Assembly: GCF_015207005.2 (NCBI RefSeq)
Contig: NZ_JADEXS020000001.1
Coordinates: 5,032,001-5,096,000 of the forward strand
From: Desmonostoc muscorum LEGE 12446
GTDB taxonomy: Bacteria; Cyanobacteriota; Cyanobacteriia; Cyanobacteriales; Nostocaceae
Reading direction: 5' to 3'
Length of the DNA stretch: 64,000 nt
Each line of letters opens with the position of its first letter. Within the stretch, counting starts at the first letter, position 1. The notes under the pieces were generated by a model, which did no database searches, was not told the origin of the DNA, and saw only the letters and a list, made by a program, of their open reading frames with translations. Below are positions 18,418 through 26,469 of the stretch, in pieces. The position numbers were made by a program, and so were the translations under genes.

Positions 18418-18603
18418 ATGAGTCGTTCAAAATTAGTTGCCATTCTTACAGGTGCGATTTCTGTTATTTTAGCGATCGCCTACCTCATTCTCGTCCAACT
18501 CCTGGACTACCGGGACATGAAACCCGCCCCCATCAGCCAATTTGACCAAGCGCCTGTTATTATTTCTAATTTTTGGCAGATTGACAAAATTGCAGAAGTA
18601 TAG
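18418..18603 (+). CDS. Small single-TM hypothetical protein
   Basis: A 61-residue frame with an N-terminal positively charged start (MSRSKL), one TM segment (VAILTGAISVILAIAYLILVQLL), and a polar tail ending QFDQAPVIISNFWQIDKIAEV. The organisation (short basic cytoplasmic start, one helix, exposed tail) looks like a genuine small membrane protein, and the reading frame is intact in otherwise AT-rich non-coding DNA. I do not recognise the family. It is on the same strand as the NDH-1 cluster but almost 400 nt away. Confidence 0.55.
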   Translation: MSRSKLVAILTGAISVILAIAYLILVQLLDYRDMKPAPISQFDQAPVIISNFWQIDKIAEV

Positions 18604-18998
18604 TTTACATTTAGTTGACTTGTAGAGACCCAATGAATCACGTCTCTTTTCCTTTAAATGTCTATTAAATAGGGGCATAGGGCTAGCTGTACGCCCCTAT
18701 TTAATGTCAATCGATAAAACTAATGATGACTATAGGTTAATACCACGCCCAATTCATAGATAAAAAGTAATAGCTATTATTTATGTAATCAATGGTAAAC
18801 ATATAAGATTTAATTACCATAATTATCTTAGATTTATTTAAATAAAGTAATTCCATTTGGACGCATATAAGGGTAAGCTATTTTTAACAAGATTAAATAA
18901 ATATAAATTCGCCTGATTTGCGAATGCTAGGTTTACAGGGATCAACTCAAGTTGATTCAAAACCGCGAAATTTTGATGAAATTTATAGAGGTTGATTG
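18604..18998. promoter_or_regulatory. ndhF upstream region with inverted-repeat operator candidate
   Basis: No gene. TAGGGGCATAGGGCTAGCTGTACGCCCCTA near 18671-18700 is an interrupted inverted repeat. The arms ATCAACT and AGTTGAT at 18941-18956 are perfect complements separated by two bases and lie about 43 nt before the ndhF ATG. Their size suits a dimeric regulator such as the LysR types (NdhR/CmpR) that control CO2-uptake genes, but they do not exactly match an operator I can name. Confidence 0.4.
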
Positions 18999-20858
18999 AT
19001 GGCTCAGTTTCTACTAGAGACTGTTTGGCTAGTTCCGTGCTATGCCTTAATAGGTGGGTTGTTAGCGGTGCCTTGGTCACCGGGGATAATTCGGAAAACA
19101 GGACCAAGACCAGCGGGCTATGTCAACTTGGTAATGACATTTTTCGCTCTTGTACATAGTGCGATCGCTTTACAAGCAACTTGGAACTATCCACCCCAAG
19201 AAGTATTTATCCCTTGGTTATCTACCGCTGGTTTAGACTTGACCATCGCTTTGGATATTTCTTCCATTAGTGTCGGCGCTTTAGTCGTGATCACTGGCTT
19301 GAATTTGCTGGCGCAGATTTATGCCATCGGTTACATGGAAATGGATTGGGGTTGGGGACGCTTCTATTCCCTATTGGGATTATTTGAAGCAGGACTTTGC
19401 GCCCTTGTTCTGTGTAATAACTTGTTCTTCAGCTATGTAATTTTGGAAATTCTGACGCTGGGAACGTACCTGTTAGTCGGTTTATGGTTTAGTCAGCCTT
19501 TGGTTGTCACAGGTGCAAGAGATGCTTTCTTAACCAAACGGGTGGGAGACTTATTCTTGCTGATGGGTGTGTTGGGGTTATGGCCTCTAGCTGAAACTTG
19601 GAATTACACAGAATTAGCGGAGTGGGCGAGTACAGCCAATGTCAACCCAACAGTAATCGGATTGGTGAGTTTAGCTTTAATTGCGGGACCGATGGGTAAA
19701 TGTGCCCAGTTCCCGTTGCATCTGTGGTTGGATGAGGCGATGGAAGGCCCTGTTCCCAGTACGATTTTGCGGAATTCGGTAGTAGTTGCTAGTGGTGCAT
19801 GGGTGTTGATTAAACTGCAACCGGTGTTAAGCCTGTCGCCTTTAGTTTCCTCAGCAATGGTAGGGATTGGTGCAGTGACGGCGCTTGGTGCTTCGTTAAT
19901 AGCGATCGCTCAAATCGATATGAAACGCTGTCAATCTTATTCTGTCAGTGCATACATGGGTTTAGTATTCATCGCTGTGGGAGTGCAACAAGACGAAGCA
20001 GCACTATTGTTAGTCCTCACCCACGCCCTCTCCGCAGCACTATTGGTAATGAGTACTGGGGGAATTATCTGGAATAGCATCACCCAAGACGTAACCCAAA
20101 TGGGTGGACTGTGGAAACGTCGCCCAATTTCCGGAATCGCCTTTATTGTCGGCAGTTTGGGGTTAATTGGTTTTCCACCACTAGGTAGCTTTTGGGCGCT
20201 GATGGAATTAGCAGATGGGTTGTGGGAAACTCAACCTTGGTTAGTGGGAGTCATAATCGCGGTAAATGCTTTGACAGCCGTGAGTTTAACCAGAGAATTC
20301 GCTTTACTTTTTGGCGGTAAAGCTACACAAATGACAGAGCGATCGCCTGAAGCTCACTGGCCGATGATTCTGCCGATGATGATTCTACTTGGCTTTAATC
20401 TACATCTTCCTTTCATCTTGCAAAACTTATCACTTATACCAGATTGGGCAAGCCTAAATAAAGATGTCGCACTACTTTTAAATTGGTCGAGTATTTTCGG
20501 TTGCACTATCACTGGTGTGATTTATTTCAGCAATATTCCCAAACCGATTCGTTTGCCTTGGAAAGGTCTACAAGACTTAATCGCATACGATTTTTACACA
20601 CCTAATATTTATCGGATGACGATTATTTTCAGCGTTGCCAAAATTTCCCAACTTGCCGATACAATTGACCGCTTTGTAGTCGATGGCATTGTTAATTTGG
20701 TTGGTTTATTTTCCCTCTTGGGTGGCGAAAGTCTCAAGTACAGCACCTCTGGTCAAACCCAGTTTTATGCCTTCACCGTGCTTTTAGGAGTGGGTGCTTT
20801 AGGAATGTGGGTTAGTTGGCCATTTTGGGGAGTACAGTTTTTAGATTTGATTTTCTAA
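18999..20858 (+). CDS. ndhF: NAD(P)H-quinone oxidoreductase subunit F (CO2-uptake type)
   Basis: NdhF is a proton-pumping antiporter-like subunit of NDH-1. The 619 residues are almost entirely TM helices and carry the Proton_antipo signature (LFFSYVILEILTLGTYLLVG; AGPMGKCAQFPLHLWLDEAM; QIDMKRCQSYSVSAYMGL). Gene context places it in one of the two CO2-hydrating NDH-1M complexes (NdhF3 or NdhF4): ndhD and a Chp/Cup gene lie downstream. I do not assign the number. The ATG at 18999 follows AGAGG; the in-frame TTG at 18996 is not needed. Confidence 0.9.
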   Translation: MAQFLLETVWLVPCYALIGGLLAVPWSPGIIRKTGPRPAGYVNLVMTFFALVHSAIALQATWNYPPQEVFIPWLSTAGLDLTIALDISSISVGALVVITGLNLLAQIYAIGYMEMDWGWGRFYSLLGLFEAGLCALVLCNNLFFSYVILEILTLGTYLLVGLWFSQPLVVTGARDAFLTKRVGDLFLLMGVLGLWPLAETWNYTELAEWASTANVNPTVIGLVSLALIAGPMGKCAQFPLHLWLDEAMEGPVPSTILRNSVVVASGAWVLIKLQPVLSLSPLVSSAMVGIGAVTALGASLIAIAQIDMKRCQSYSVSAYMGLVFIAVGVQQDEAALLLVLTHALSAALLVMSTGGIIWNSITQDVTQMGGLWKRRPISGIAFIVGSLGLIGFPPLGSFWALMELADGLWETQPWLVGVIIAVNALTAVSLTREFALLFGGKATQMTERSPEAHWPMILPMMILLGFNLHLPFILQNLSLIPDWASLNKDVALLLNWSSIFGCTITGVIYFSNIPKPIRLPWKGLQDLIAYDFYTPNIYRMTIIFSVAKISQLADTIDRFVVDGIVNLVGLFSLLGGESLKYSTSGQTQFYAFTVLLGVGALGMWVSWPFWGVQFLDLIF

Positions 20859-20924
20859 ATCTCAGCATTCGGGTACTTAATACTCGTTTTGACAACCTGA
20901 CTTTAATATTGTGAGGAAAATTCC

Positions 20925-21656
20925 ATGAGCGTACAACATCCCCAAATCAATGTTTCTAGAAGAAATTTACTGAAGTTTGGTGCAGGTGCGATCGGTACAG
21001 GTGTGGTAACAGTTGGACTTGCTTCCAACTTAGTTGCACCCGAAAAATCGTTAGCACAAGAATCTCCCGCAAAAGAAGATGACATAACTCCTGATAAAGC
21101 ATTGCAAGAGTTACTAGATGGCAATGATAGGTTTGTTAAAAGCAAACGTAAAAACCCCCACCAAAGTTATTCACGTTTAGCCGAAGTTGCCAAAGGTCAA
21201 AAACCCTTTGCTTCGATTCTAGGTTGTGCAGATTCACGAGTTCCTTCAGAAATTGTTTTTGACCAAGGACTGGGAGATTTATTTGTCTGCCGTATAGCTG
21301 GGAATATTGCCACATCAGAAGAAATTGGTAGTCTAGAATTTGGCAGTTTAGTATTAGGTTCAAAAGTGATTTTGGTGCTGGGACATGAAAGATGTGGTGC
21401 TGTAGATGCCACAATCAAAGGCGCTCAAGTCCCAGGAAGAATTGGGAGTTTAATTGAAGCGATAAGACTAGGTGTAGAAAGGTCTAAAGACAAACCAGGC
21501 GATCGCTTAGAAAACGCTGCTAAAGCCAATATTTTGGTGCAAGTTGAAACGTTGAAATCATCATCAGTTTTATCTGAGTTAATTAATGGAGGCAAACTCA
21601 AGATAGTTGGTGGCTACTACGATTTGGATACTGGTAAAGTCAGCCTGGTTAGTTAG
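20925..21656 (+). CDS. Beta-carbonic anhydrase with Tat-type signal peptide
   Basis: Carbonic anhydrases interconvert CO2 and bicarbonate. This 243-residue beta-class enzyme has the zinc ligands Cys101, His154 and Cys157 (CADSR, GHERCGA) and the Asp103-Arg105 dyad. It begins with SRRNLLKFGAGAIGTG, a twin-arginine signal (Arg12-Arg13), with probable cleavage near SLAQ, so the enzyme is predicted to act in the periplasm or thylakoid lumen. It resembles the EcaB-type enzyme of Nostoc. It sits between ndhF and ndhD (gaps of 66 and 90 nt), all co-oriented, so it is probably co-regulated with the CO2-uptake complex. Confidence 0.9.
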   Translation: MSVQHPQINVSRRNLLKFGAGAIGTGVVTVGLASNLVAPEKSLAQESPAKEDDITPDKALQELLDGNDRFVKSKRKNPHQSYSRLAEVAKGQKPFASILGCADSRVPSEIVFDQGLGDLFVCRIAGNIATSEEIGSLEFGSLVLGSKVILVLGHERCGAVDATIKGAQVPGRIGSLIEAIRLGVERSKDKPGDRLENAAKANILVQVETLKSSSVLSELINGGKLKIVGGYYDLDTGKVSLVS

Positions 21657-21746
21657 TTTTTTCATCCATTGTCATTGGTCATTAGAACACACTAAAACTG
21701 ACAAATGACAATGGACAACTGACAAAGAACAAAGGACAAAGTTATC

Positions 21747-23309
21747 ATGTTAAGTGTTTTAATTTGGCTACCAATTCTTGCTGCTATATTGATAGCAGTA
21801 TTACCTGCAAATATCCCTAATAATCGCATTCGTTTAGCAGCACTATACTTTTCCGGAATAGTTTTTGCATGGAACATTGCTATCCTGTTGAAATTTGATA
21901 TCAGCAATCCCGGAATGCAATTCAAAGAGTATTTACCCTGGAATGAAACTCTGGGTTTGAGTTATCAATTAGGTGTTGATGGGCTTTCTATATTAATGTT
22001 GGTGTTAAATAGCCTGCTCACCTGGATTGCTATTTACAGCAGCAGTAAAGAAACTGAACGTCCCCGGCTGTTCTACTCGATGATTTTATTAGTGAGTGGA
22101 GGAGTTGCAGGTGCTTTCTTAGCAGAAAATTTACTCCTATTTTTCTTGTTCTACGAACTAGAATTAATTCCCTTCTACTTACTAATATCTATTTGGGGAG
22201 GGCAAAAACGGGCTTATGCTGGAATTAAATTCCTGATTTATACTGCTGTTTCGGGAGCATTAATTCTGGCGACATTCTTAGGGATGGTGTGGTTGAGTGG
22301 TTCTACCAATTTTGCTTTTGATGCAGTCTCTACAGAAAACCTCTCAACAGCAAAACAAATCCTTTTACTAGCAGGAATAGTAGTAGGTTTTGGCATCAAA
22401 ATTCCTTTAGTTCCCTTCCATACTTGGTTACCGGATGCTTATGTTGAAGCTTCAGCGCCAATTGCCATACTTCTGGGCGGCGTTTTAGCAAAGCTGGGAA
22501 CCTATGGACTGTTGCGATTTGGGTTGGGTATGTTTCCCAATGCTTGGAGTATTATTGCACCGACTTTGGCAATTTGGGGAGCAATTAGCGCTATCTATGG
22601 AGCGGTAGTTGCGATCGCTCAAAAAGATATCAAGCGCATGGTAGCATACAGTTCCATCGGTCACATGGGTTATGTATTGTTAGCTAGTGCCGCTAGCACT
22701 TCCCTAGCGCTTGTTGGTGCAGTCGCCCAAATGTTCAGCCACGGTATCATCCTGGCCATCCTCTTTCATTTGGTGGGAGTCGTGGAAGCCAAAGTCGGCA
22801 CCCGCGAGTTAGATAAACTCAATGGTTTAATGAGTCCCATCCGTGGTTTACCCCTAATTAGTGCTTTACTCGTTTTAAGTGGTATGGCTAGCGCAGGTAT
22901 TCCCGGTTTAACAGGATTTATCGCTGAATTTATCGTCTTTCAAGGCAGCTTTTCTGTCTTTCCCATCTCAACAATTTTGTGTGTAGTAGCTAGTGGCTTA
23001 ACCGCAGTTTATTTTGTCATTCTTCTCAACCGCACATGTTTTGGCAGACTTGATAACTTAGCCTATTATCCCAAAGTCCTTTGGTCTGAGAAAATCCCAG
23101 CTTTAATTTTGGCAGCTTTTATCATCTTTTTGGGAATACAACCCACTTGGTTAGTACGTTGGAGTGAATCCACAACTACAACAATGGTAGCTGCAATTCC
23201 CTCCATAGAAAAAACCACCAACTCTCAAGTAGCACTGGAGTATAATCAGGAGTCAGAATTCAGAATTCAGAATTCAGAATACTCTACTCACAAAGCGATA
23301 GAGTTTTAA
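21747..23309 (+). CDS. ndhD: NAD(P)H-quinone oxidoreductase subunit D (CO2-uptake type)
   Basis: NdhD is an antiporter-like membrane subunit of NDH-1. The 520 residues include LLFFLFYELELIPFYLLISIWG, VPFHTWLPDAYVEASAPIAILLGGVLAKLGTYGLLRF and KDIKRMVAYSSIGHMGYVLLA, which are conserved through NdhD proteins. It lies with ndhF, a carbonic anhydrase and Chp/Cup, so it is an NdhD3/D4-type subunit of a CO2-uptake NDH-1M. The last ~25 residues (SEFRIQNSEYS and nearby) are encoded by GAATTCA-type repeats; the normal C-terminus has apparently been replaced or extended by repeat DNA. This is discussed separately. Confidence 0.9.
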   Translation: MLSVLIWLPILAAILIAVLPANIPNNRIRLAALYFSGIVFAWNIAILLKFDISNPGMQFKEYLPWNETLGLSYQLGVDGLSILMLVLNSLLTWIAIYSSSKETERPRLFYSMILLVSGGVAGAFLAENLLLFFLFYELELIPFYLLISIWGGQKRAYAGIKFLIYTAVSGALILATFLGMVWLSGSTNFAFDAVSTENLSTAKQILLLAGIVVGFGIKIPLVPFHTWLPDAYVEASAPIAILLGGVLAKLGTYGLLRFGLGMFPNAWSIIAPTLAIWGAISAIYGAVVAIAQKDIKRMVAYSSIGHMGYVLLASAASTSLALVGAVAQMFSHGIILAILFHLVGVVEAKVGTRELDKLNGLMSPIRGLPLISALLVLSGMASAGIPGLTGFIAEFIVFQGSFSVFPISTILCVVASGLTAVYFVILLNRTCFGRLDNLAYYPKVLWSEKIPALILAAFIIFLGIQPTWLVRWSESTTTTMVAAIPSIEKTTNSQVALEYNQESEFRIQNSEYSTHKAIEF

Positions 23310-23520
23310 TCAGGAATAATGTTTAAAATTTGTTTCGCCTACAAAAACCAAGTTTTGAAACCAATATTCACACCTTCGCGGACTCGTTACCGCTGCGCTA
23401 TCACCCAGTCTTACAGAATTCATGCTGAATTCTGACCGGAGGCGGAGCGTCTCCGGCTCCGCTCCTGAATTCTGAATTCTCTTCATAAAATAAGAGAATT
23501 ATGTAGGCATTGCTAAGGAG
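23240..23520. repeat. GAATTCA repeats overlapping the ndhD 3' end
   Basis: AGAATTCAGAATTCAGAAT units cover about 23254-23281 inside ndhD. After the stop, CTTACAGAATTCATGCTGAATTCTG and a GC-rich hairpin (GGAGGCGGAGCG / CGGCTCCGCTCC, about 23439-23465) continue to about 23485. Confidence 0.75.
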
Positions 23521-23525
23521 AAAAG

Positions 23526-24131
23526 ATGAATCTCACATTAGTTCCCAGTGGTCTTGTTTTATTTCGCTTTTTAATATCTCCATTCCTCTTGTGGGATGCC
23601 TTAGATGGTAAAACTAGTGTTTGGTTCATCGTTGGTTTTGTAGCAGCCTTCCTCTCAGATATTTTCGATGGCATTATTGCCCGACGACTAAATGTTAGTA
23701 ATGCCCAGTTGCGGCAAGCCGACAGTTGGGCTGATGTCTGCCTTTTTAGCTGTATCTTCATCAGTGCGTGGCTAATACATCGAGATATTTTGATTGCTTA
23801 CCGTGTCCCTTTGTTGATAGTTGTTTTTGTGCAAATCGTGTGGTGGGTGGTGAATTTAGTCAAATATGGTAAACCCGCCAGCTATCACACCTACTCGGCA
23901 AAATTTTGGGGAATCACTCTTTTTATTGCCATTATTGCCCTGTTTGGCTTTAGTTATGCCGGAGTCACTTTATGGATAACTTGTATCGCTGGGACAATTT
24001 ACAGCGTTGAAGAAATCGCCATGACGCTAATCTTGCCAGTTTGGACACATGATGTTTTAAGCATTTTTCATGCCTTGAATATTCGTCAAGAATTAATAAC
24101 ACCAATTACCGACTACCATGACAGCAATTAA
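23526..24131 (+). CDS. CDP-alcohol phosphatidyltransferase-family membrane protein
   Basis: The 201-residue protein has about six TM segments and a recognisable CDP-alcohol phosphotransferase motif: DIFDGIIAR, then QADSWAD. In the consensus D-x2-DG-x2-AR-x8-G-x3-D-x3-D, the second Gly is replaced by Leu (QLRQAD). All four Asp are present. The family makes phospholipids such as phosphatidylglycerol phosphate by transferring a phosphatidyl group from CDP-diacylglycerol. Its 3' end overlaps the Chp/Cup gene by 14 nt, so the two are translationally linked. Its role in a CO2-uptake cluster is unknown; a local lipid need of the membrane complex is one possibility. Confidence 0.75.
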   Translation: MNLTLVPSGLVLFRFLISPFLLWDALDGKTSVWFIVGFVAAFLSDIFDGIIARRLNVSNAQLRQADSWADVCLFSCIFISAWLIHRDILIAYRVPLLIVVFVQIVWWVVNLVKYGKPASYHTYSAKFWGITLFIAIIALFGFSYAGVTLWITCIAGTIYSVEEIAMTLILPVWTHDVLSIFHALNIRQELITPITDYHDSN

Positions 24132-25425
24132 AACAGCGACTAAATTACCTCCTTCCAGACATGAATTTTCTGAAGTAATTCATCGCCTAGAAGCAGGCGG
24201 GGCAATGTTACCCGATACCCCAGAAAATTTGATGCAAATCATCGGGTTATACAAAGCTTATGCTGTGCCGATGGACTTTTATTGGCGTGACTTACTTTAT
24301 ATTGCTGAAAACGTATTTTTAGACCCATTGCCTTTCTTTAAATACTTCTTGCCCAAAGAGTATTTAGACCTACATAATCATTACGCTGGTGATGATGCCG
24401 ATTTGCGAATTTGGCGCGGTGAAGCCACAGCCCATCCAGAACTTTTGGCATTTATAGAGAAAGGTGAAACTTTCAAAATGCCCAAGTTATTGCATCACTT
24501 GTTCCACGATCGCATTAATATGGAATTTGCCGAAGCTTGTATGCGGGCGATGTTGTGGCACCGGGGTATGGGCGGGCAATTTGACCCCTACCTAGATTCA
24601 GCAGAATACAAAGCCAACGCCGATAAAGCAATTAAAGCTTACTTCCAAGGCAACCCAGTGATGCTGGGGCTTTACAAGCTGTTCCCTGATATGTTTTTGG
24701 AACAGTGCCGCCAGATGTCATACTACGCCAATCTGGGTTTGTTCTGGGAAGTCATGGCGCCGGTGTTTTTTGAAATGTCCGACAGGTATGACGAAGGCAC
24801 TATTAGCAGCGTCCCGGAGGCAATGAACTTCCTAGTTAATGGTATATTTGCGATCGCAGGTCGTCCCATTTACCATCACGTTTATATTCGTGGCAAATGC
24901 TACGAAATTATCCCCAAATCCAAGGGTTTCATGTGGCTGTATGAAGCAGCGTTACCCTATGTGGAAGCTGTTTTCTACCGCACCGCACCTTTCCGAGGGA
25001 CAAAATCTTATAATGCTCAAGCACGTCAAGTACCAGAAGACCAAAAAGACTTTCACTTTGGCATTCTTTACGCTGATGTATTTCCAGTAGGTACTGCTGG
25101 CATTCCCCCCACATTATTAATGCAAGATATGTTGCATTTTTTGCCACCATATCTTGTTGATTATTACAGCCAACATTGCCGGGGTGAAGAAGATATGTTG
25201 ATTCAGTTAGGAGTTAGTTTTCAACGTTCAATGTATTGTGTTACTTCTGCGGTAATTCAAGCCTTGCGAACTGCACTTTTATATCCATTAGATGACCCAA
25301 ATCCCAAGCATTTACAAGCTAATCGAGAATTCTTTGAAATGCAGTTAAATCGCTTTACTCGTCCCGAATATAACATTCGTGATGCTGCGCGTTTGGGGAG
25401 TATTCAAAGTCAAGATTATCGATAA
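24118..25425 (+). CDS. CO2-hydration protein (ChpX/ChpY, CupA/CupB family)
   Basis: This 435-residue protein belongs to the cyanobacterial CO2-hydration proteins that attach to NDH-1M and convert CO2 to bicarbonate, energised by electron flow. Conserved blocks include LEAGGAMLPDTPENLMQIIG, YLDLHNHYAGDDAD, HDRINMEFAEACMRAMLWHR, and SMYCVTSAVIQALRTALLYP. His and Asp residues in these blocks could contribute to metal binding. No CupS-like gene follows, which leans toward the constitutive (CupB) type, but CupA and CupB cannot be told apart by eye here. The start overlaps the preceding gene by 14 nt. Confidence 0.88.
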   Translation: MTAIKTATKLPPSRHEFSEVIHRLEAGGAMLPDTPENLMQIIGLYKAYAVPMDFYWRDLLYIAENVFLDPLPFFKYFLPKEYLDLHNHYAGDDADLRIWRGEATAHPELLAFIEKGETFKMPKLLHHLFHDRINMEFAEACMRAMLWHRGMGGQFDPYLDSAEYKANADKAIKAYFQGNPVMLGLYKLFPDMFLEQCRQMSYYANLGLFWEVMAPVFFEMSDRYDEGTISSVPEAMNFLVNGIFAIAGRPIYHHVYIRGKCYEIIPKSKGFMWLYEAALPYVEAVFYRTAPFRGTKSYNAQARQVPEDQKDFHFGILYADVFPVGTAGIPPTLLMQDMLHFLPPYLVDYYSQHCRGEEDMLIQLGVSFQRSMYCVTSAVIQALRTALLYPLDDPNPKHLQANREFFEMQLNRFTRPEYNIRDAARLGSIQSQDYR

Positions 25426-25612
25426 GAGAAGCGTCAGAATACACAACTCAGAAGTCAGAATTCAGAATTTATCAGGAAATTACAGCGGATTTCAAGAAGC
25501 GTGAAGTACACAACTTCACTCTCAAAGCCAAGCATAAAGCCCATTCTAATTCAGAATTCTGACTCCTGAATTATGAATTCTCTATTCTGACTCCTTTTGA
25601 TGCCTTACCAAT
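25426..25612. repeat. GAATTC-type repeats
   Basis: AGTCAGAATTCAGAATT at about 25451-25468 and CAGAATTCTGACTCCTGAATTATGAATTC at about 25553-25580 form inverted arms around a central segment (CAGCGGATTTCAAGAAGCGTGAAGTACAC) that resembles the flank of the palindrome-cored element at 1453 and 12870. Confidence 0.65.
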
Positions 25613-26468
25613 TCAACTACTAGCAAATCTTGTCAACAATTCCTCGCGGGATAATTCGAGTAACAAGCGGCTGTACTCCGGCGGTGTTAACTTTAGCAAA
25701 GGCTCAATTATTCGTTCTAATTCCTCATCCAGCAAACCAAACCGGACGCACAACAAATTTTCTACAACTTGGCGCTGTCCTTCTTGCAGTGTAGCTTCCC
25801 GCCATTCTAAGTAAGCTTGCGATAAGTTCATAATTACCTCTTGGTCATCTTCGGTAATGTTTTCCTGGTTTATGACAGTTATTCGCCAACTGGTAATCAG
25901 TTCTTGGATATTTCGTCGTAATGGGTTGTTTTGAGGAAGTGACAGTAATTCGCTGACGGCTTGGCGTTGCGTTTGTCCTTTTCCTAAAATCCTCAGCCAT
26001 AGGGTTTCAATACTCAGTGGTAACTGGTTAATTGCTACTATTACTGTCCTGAATGAGTCAGGTAGAAAGTAAACACCCGCTAGCCAATTATCTGTATCTA
26101 ATCTAGCGCCAAAACTCTCAAGTAAATTCGTTGAAGCTGAAGTTGCCAAAATCCATAGGCGCGGTAAATTTTCGTCTGGTAAAGATGTATTTTCGCGTTT
26201 AGCTTTGCATTGCGATTCTCCATAAACAGAAAATAGCTTCAGCAGACAATTTCGCACCTCGGTTTTACTGGGCTGATTGCGGAAAGGTTCCAATAACGAT
26301 GCTGTTGTCGCAATTCTACCAAGTAAACCAAGAGATTGAATATCAGCATTGCCCGGAGGTGCGGGAGAAAATAAGATATCTATTTGGCGAACTTCATCTG
26401 TGACTTCTCGACTTACTTCTACCTTTCCAATATTGTTTAGCGAATTGATCGTGTAGTTGTCGGATCAT
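25613..26468 (-). pseudogene. Frameshifted cyanobacterial hypothetical (DUF4351/Rpn-like C-terminus)
   Basis: The longest frame starts at a TTG at 26293, but conserved coding continues upstream in the same frame (VEVSREVTDEVRQIDILF, NADIQSLGLLGRIAT) to about 26430 without a start codon. The natural N-terminus MIRQLHDQFAKQY is in another frame from the ATG at 26468, two bases after the kinase stop. So a frameshift, probably a small deletion, lies near 26425-26435. The body contains LWLRILGKG and a C-terminal alpha-helical region (EGQRQVVENLLCVRFGLLDEELERII) similar to the end of DUF4351/Rpn-like proteins. Either it is dead, or a shortened protein is made from an internal start. Its position suggests it once formed an operon with the hybrid kinase. 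Confidence 0.72.
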
Positions 26469-26469
26469 G

